A stretch of 24,259 nt of DNA from a virus. Under the pieces are notes generated by a model. That model saw only the letters and a list, made by a program, of their open reading frames with translations, had not been told where the DNA came from and did not search any database. The position numbers and the translations under genes are program-made. Where the stretch lies: IMG/VR virus record IMGVR_UViG_3300042521_003112, positions 1 to 24,259 of that record; one strand, written 5' to 3'. Below are positions 21,308-24,259 of the stretch, one piece after another. Position 1 is the stretch's first letter, and each line of letters opens with the position of its first letter.

Positions 21308-21597
21308 GAAGCGACCTCGTTCAGCCAGGTGTCGAAACCGAATCGACCCACCTTGCAGACTCTCGCATTCACAAATCGGAGAAGGTCCGCTTTGCCCGGG
21401 AACAGGTCTCGCGACTCACCGCCCTTGTGCCAGTCGATGCAAAGCGTCTTGAGCTCTCCGGCCTTTTTAGGCTCGTTGGCTTCCAGGACCTGGAACCAGG
21501 TCTGCATGCCCTTCTTTCGTTGGAACTCTGTCGCCGACTGGCGAGCTTCTTCCAGGAGGCTGTTCGGTTTCGGGCTGGTCTTTTTGCTGGCTGGCAT
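21304..21597 (-). CDS. Small basic phage protein, function unknown
   Basis: The 97-residue protein has Lys-rich ends (PASKKTSPKPNSLLEEARQS), then FQRKKGMQTWFQVLEANEPK and a C-terminal segment with aromatic and basic residues (KADLLRFVNARVCKVGRFGF, DTWLNEVAS). Two ATG codons are adjacent (21600 and 21597). GGAGG leaves only one base before the first and four before the second, so I use the second. Its stop overlaps the metallophosphoesterase start. It follows the putative initiator gene, so a replication-linked DNA-binding role is possible. Confidence 0.65.
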   Translation of the reverse strand: MPASKKTSPKPNSLLEEARQSATEFQRKKGMQTWFQVLEANEPKKAGELKTLCIDWHKGGESRDLFPGKADLLRFVNARVCKVGRFGFDTWLNEVAS

Positions 21598-21621
21598 CAT
21601 GCCTCCATGGGGGGTGAAAAG

Positions 21622-22524
21622 TTAAGCGACCTCGGCGGCCATCTGCGGTGCGACGTTCGCACCGGGTTTGGGTGGTGGGGGTGGTGGCGGTGGGACTTGC
21701 AGTTTGAGCTCGTCCCAGCTCTCGCCCCTGGCTTGGCACATGCGAACCATCACCATGCCGAGGTAGCCTTTGGGTTTGTCGACCTGGTGCTCTCGGCAAC
21801 GTGCCAATGCGTCCAGCAGGCCTGCTTTGTCGAAGTCGGTGCCGACCCAAGCGATCCGCCAGATCTCGTCGCGACTCAGGCCCAGCCGGATCCCGCGAGC
21901 TTGCATTTCGCTCATGCTCGCTGCGGTCTCCCGAACCGATTCCCGAAATTCAAAACCCGCCGACGTCCAATCGTTCGAACGACGGTTTTTGTCCGGTACG
22001 GTCTGGTCGGGTACTGTCCTGTCCTGTTCGGTACGGTCCGGTCGTGTGCTCGGGGGATTCCCCCGAGGCGTCGGGGGATTGTCGGGGGATTCCCCCGAAG
22101 TACTAGAATCCCTGAGTTTTTCCGCTTGGTCCGCAATCTCCTGAGCGATCTCACCCGCTGGGACAGCCTCAAGCCATCCGATGTCCTCACGTGAGGCCCA
22201 AGCGAACAAGTCCCGGAAAACGGACTCGGCAAAACCAGTGATCCTGGCCACGTGGGAGATCTTCAGGGGAATCCCCCGGCTGTTCCCCAGCGTCCCCCTG
22301 ACATGGCAGGAGGCGGCATAGGCACAAAGGGCGCACCAAGCACCATAGATCGCTGGAGCTCGTTCGGCGTCGAAGTCCTCCAGCATGGCTTGATAGCCGG
22401 TCGACGAAAAGCCGACTGGCATCGCGATCCAAGTGAGCTGTTTCAGCTTGCGAGATTCTGCTCGCTCGAATGTCTCAGTCCACTTGGCGATTCGGTAGAC
22501 GGTCCCAGTCCCGGAGCTATCCAT
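21622..22524 (-). CDS. Probable phage replication initiator (DnaD/O-like layout)
   Basis: The 300-residue protein has an N-terminal winged-helix-like domain: LKQLTWIAMPVGFSSTGYQA, YGAWCALCAYAASCHVRGTL, PLKISHVARITGFAESVFRD. This is the usual opening of phage replisome-organiser proteins. A disordered linker follows (about 140-185; SGESPDNPPTPRGNPP, then RPDRTEQDRTVPDQTVPDK), whose DNA carries the repeats listed separately. A C-terminal helical domain (LSRDEIWRIAWVGTDFDKAG, VDKPKGYLGMVMVRMCQA) may bind a helicase or single-stranded DNA, and the tail has PPPPPPPP. ATG 22524 overlaps the 69-residue gene by eight bases. The role is inferred; no ATPase motif is present. Confidence 0.6.
   Translation of the reverse strand: MDSSGTGTVYRIAKWTETFERAESRKLKQLTWIAMPVGFSSTGYQAMLEDFDAERAPAIYGAWCALCAYAASCHVRGTLGNSRGIPLKISHVARITGFAESVFRDLFAWASREDIGWLEAVPAGEIAQEIADQAEKLRDSSTSGESPDNPPTPRGNPPSTRPDRTEQDRTVPDQTVPDKNRRSNDWTSAGFEFRESVRETAASMSEMQARGIRLGLSRDEIWRIAWVGTDFDKAGLLDALARCREHQVDKPKGYLGMVMVRMCQARGESWDELKLQVPPPPPPPPKPGANVAPQMAAEVA
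21994..22098. repeat. Iteron and palindrome cluster, candidate replication origin
   Basis: The palindrome TCGGGGGATTCCCCCGA occurs twice, at 22050-22066 and 22082-22098, with a half copy (TCGGGGGATT) at 22071-22080. A weaker relative, GGGGAATCCCCC, lies at about 22267-22278. Next to them, copies of CGGTACGGTC or GGGTACTGTC start at 21994, 22009 and 22029. All lie in the linker of the putative initiator, like the lambda origin inside gene O. No AT-rich unwinding zone is obvious. Confidence 0.45.
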
Positions 22525-22726
22525 TCGTCAGGATCCTCCAGGCCTCGAAGCTAGCGAGCACGATCACGAACAACACGGCCACGACTGACGCGCAGGCCAG
22601 GAAGGCCGCTTCGGGGGTGAGCGGTGGTAGCCCTTCCCCGGCGAGGTCGTCTTGCCAGTTGTGTCGGTCGTTGTCGAAGCTGTCGTCGTCGTGGTCCATG
22701 CCGGAAAGTTCTAGTTCGTTGTACAT
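22517..22726 (-). CDS. 69-residue single-span membrane protein
   Basis: The N-terminal half is acidic (MDHDDDSFDNDRHNWQDDLA), followed by one membrane segment, FLACASVVAVLFVIVLASFE, and a short end (AWRILTNG). AAAGGG lies about nine to ten bases before the ATG. It overlaps the initiator gene start by eight bases. Topology with the acidic part inside or outside cannot be decided. The function is unknown. Confidence 0.65.
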   Translation of the reverse strand: MYNELELSGMDHDDDSFDNDRHNWQDDLAGEGLPPLTPEAAFLACASVVAVLFVIVLASFEAWRILTNG

Positions 22727-22759
22727 CGTTTCTGCCCTTTCGATGGTTACAATCGGTGA

Positions 22760-23503
22760 CTACATCGCGATCCGACGCACGGTCTTAGGATCGATGATAA
22801 AAAAGGTTGGACGGAGCTTTTGGCGATCCAACCACGCCGCGATGACGGGTCTGATTTGCTCGGCTAGCTCGCGCACCTGCTCCACATTGGGACTGACCTG
22901 ACCCTCGGCCCAGTCGCCAAGGTAGTCTTCGTGATCCCAAACGCGCTCAATAAAATCGCCGACTGCCATGTCGTCGAACAACATTTCGGGCTGGATTGGG
23001 CGGATGCATTTGCCGACATAGAAGCTTCCTGTTTCGGTCGCCTTACCTTCGGCGATGGCTTCTTCTTCCGAGTCGAACATGCCGTGGAAGGTCTCTTCGT
23101 CCGTCGAGAGAGACCACTTTCCGATCTGATCACAGGGCTGTGGGGGTGCCTCGACGGTGACGCTCTGGTGCGTATGCTCGACGAGTAGCCGCTCGGTTCG
23201 GTCACAGATCTCTTTGCGTAGGCTGCGGCAGAAAACTTTCCAATCGTCCGCAAAATTGCCCGATGGCACGTTAAGCTCCCGCGTCGCTTGACTCAGGCCA
23301 GGGGTGTCGACCCAATCGGTGATCTCCGCCCGAAGCTCACGTTGAGCCGACGGGAGGAAATTCGCGTAGGTCTTCAATGCTGCGACCGCTGCTGGATCGC
23401 GGATGGTTCCGTCGCTGTTGAACGGTCGTAGGACAAAGCACCCCGAGTCGAGCGGCTGCTCGTCGGGAGTGCGTACGTGGTATTTGGTGTAGAGCTGGTT
23501 CAT
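22760..23503 (-). CDS. Phage protein of unknown function
   Basis: The 247-residue protein begins NQLYTKYHVRTPDEQPLDSG and CFVLRPFNSDGT, a helical section follows (FADDWKVFCRSLRKEICDRT), then TFHGMFDSEEEAIAEGKATE, TGSFYVGKCIRPIQPEML and a C-terminal helix (EQVRELAEQIRPVIAAWLDR). Acidic overall. I chose ATG 23503 because it overlaps the preceding stop (ATGA); a longer frame to 23560 runs inside that gene. The middle section with FDSEEEAI is seen in small phage proteins, but no function is known. Confidence 0.7.
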   Translation of the reverse strand: MNQLYTKYHVRTPDEQPLDSGCFVLRPFNSDGTIRDPAAVAALKTYANFLPSAQRELRAEITDWVDTPGLSQATRELNVPSGNFADDWKVFCRSLRKEICDRTERLLVEHTHQSVTVEAPPQPCDQIGKWSLSTDEETFHGMFDSEEEAIAEGKATETGSFYVGKCIRPIQPEMLFDDMAVGDFIERVWDHEDYLGDWAEGQVSPNVEQVRELAEQIRPVIAAWLDRQKLRPTFFIIDPKTVRRIAM

Positions 23504-23907
23504 AGTCCCTTGGTCTTTTTGAGTACGGATGTTTTCGTGCTGTGGCGATTCGCACGCCACTCGGCAAAGTCCTGTCCGAGCTGCTCGGCAGCCTGGACCG
23601 CTCGTTTGTTAATCGTCTCCCAGTCGATGTACATCGCTGGAGTCGTGTCCCAGTTTTGGTACCGGAGGATCACCGCCTCGTCGGCCAGATGCAATGCTCG
23701 CTCGTAGCTTCGCATCGCATACAATTCGCTCATCGTGCATCCAATTCGTTGGCACCGTGTTTGTGCGAGGAACGACTCAGAAAAGCTTTTGTCCGTGCGG
23801 ACGCATCCGTCGAGGTATGACTTGTCGAGCTCACTCAAGACGACCAGCACCTTTGGTGGGGCAACCGATCGCCTTTCGAATTGAAGCTCCGCTTGGACGA
23901 GGCTCAC
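23500..23907 (-). CDS. Phage protein of unknown function
   Basis: The 135-residue protein starts at GTG 23907, overlapping the previous stop in GTGA, with GGAGG seven bases upstream. It has a short strand (PPKVLVVLSELDKSYLDG), helices (SFSESFLAQTRCQRIGCTMS, YERALHLADEAVILRYQNW) and a basic end (HSTKTSVLKKTKGL). No family is recognised. Confidence 0.65.
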   Translation of the reverse strand: MSLVQAELQFERRSVAPPKVLVVLSELDKSYLDGCVRTDKSFSESFLAQTRCQRIGCTMSELYAMRSYERALHLADEAVILRYQNWDTTPAMYIDWETINKRAVQAAEQLGQDFAEWRANRHSTKTSVLKKTKGL

Positions 23908-24164
23908 TGGTTGGCCTCCATCTGCACTGCCTCGCTCGGAGTCGTGGAGTGCTTAATCTCCGACAACAACTCAGAACAGTGGTAATGCAGAAGGATGTTG
24001 ATGATCGACAGCGCGAACAAACCAGTTGCCATAAAACAAAGGTCGCTGATGTCGGACTTGATTTTTACGAGATCTCGCCCGATGTCTTGAATGCCACGAC
24101 TCACATCAGTCTCGAAACGGGACGGAGTCTTTGGCTCCACCCGAGTGATTGGTGGTAACCTCAA
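23904..24164 (-). CDS. 86-residue membrane protein
   Basis: The start is TTG 24164, overlapping the previous stop as TTGA; no in-frame ATG occurs before residue 45. The N-terminal half is helical (FETDVSRGIQDIGRDLVKIK), followed by a hydrophobic segment, LCFMATGLFALSIINILLHY, and a helical tail. A single span with a helix on each side is likely. The function is unknown. It is the third small membrane protein of the operon counted from the right edge after the 69-residue one is included. Confidence 0.6.
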   Translation of the reverse strand: MRLPPITRVEPKTPSRFETDVSRGIQDIGRDLVKIKSDISDLCFMATGLFALSIINILLHYHCSELLSEIKHSTTPSEAVQMEANQ

Positions 24165-24259
24165 GATGCCACCGTGTCACCTTTCTTGCTGGCTCGCTTG
24201 GGCTTGGTGGCCTTGGCCGAGAGAGCTGCGGTGGATTGACGGCGGACGTCATCGTGGAC
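24161..24259 (-). CDS. 3' end of an unknown phage gene (partial)
   Basis: The last 32 codons run in from the right edge and stop at TGA 24161-24163, inside the TTGA junction with the next gene. The visible piece, QSTAALSAKATKPKRASKK, is basic and Ala/Lys-rich, like a disordered or DNA-binding tail. It cannot be identified from this fragment. Confidence 0.55.
   Translation of the reverse strand, partial: VHDDVRRQSTAALSAKATKPKRASKKGDTVAS

Noticed and set aside
1-24259. tRNA genes, CRISPR arrays, insertion sequences, attachment sites, integrase and lysis genes
   Set aside because: I looked for cloverleaf-like stretches, regular spaced repeats, transposase or integrase motifs and endolysin motifs and saw none I could support.

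Overview
The window is a piece of a tailed-phage genome (free phage or prophage) with siphovirus-type morphogenesis genes. The left two thirds (1-16569) read on the + strand and form a late structural operon. The right third (16531-24259) reads on the - strand and forms a tightly packed operon of early or accessory genes. The two operons converge and overlap by 39 bp. No integrase, lysis gene, tRNA, CRISPR array or insertion sequence is visible, so phage versus prophage cannot be decided here. The DNA is moderately GC-rich with patches of lower GC. A planctomycete-type host is my best guess, because several tail proteins look like ones I associate with planctomycete prophages and many late genes start without a Shine-Dalgarno sequence. 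This is recollection and inference, not proof.

Late region, left to right. It opens with the last 37 codons of a probable major capsid protein, a hairpin terminator, a protein with an acidic tail, a DUF2190-like capsid cement protein, a coiled-coil protein, and a head-closure and tail-terminator pair. A tail tube protein, a small barrel-like protein and a tail assembly chaperone pair follow. The chaperone appears to be joined to its downstream half by a -1 ribosomal frameshift. Six genes (3682-7656) then sit between the chaperones and the tape measure, including a LamG protein with a 22-residue repeat tail. After the 699-residue tape measure come three tail-tip candidates, the last very rich in cysteine. 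Directly overlapping it is a gene that fuses an Erv/Alr-like sulfhydryl oxidase domain to a GT-A glycosyltransferase domain. A degenerate SNase-like protein, a zinc-ribbon protein and the terminase large subunit close the operon.

Early region, read from the right edge leftwards. Nearly every gene touches or overlaps the next by a few bases (ATGA, GTGA, TTGA or TGATG junctions), so it is one translationally coupled operon. Recognisable members are a probable replication initiator whose linker carries palindromes and short direct repeats (a candidate origin), a metallophosphoesterase, a DUF4406-DUF6378 fusion, and a 124-residue GGQ-domain release-factor homologue. Between them lie several very small membrane proteins of 29, 58, 69 and 86 residues, and a 67-residue gene flanked by 22-bp direct repeats.

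The points most worth following are the oxidase-glycosyltransferase fusion beside a 21-cysteine tail protein, the stand-alone GGQ protein, the frameshifted chaperone and the candidate origin inside the initiator gene.
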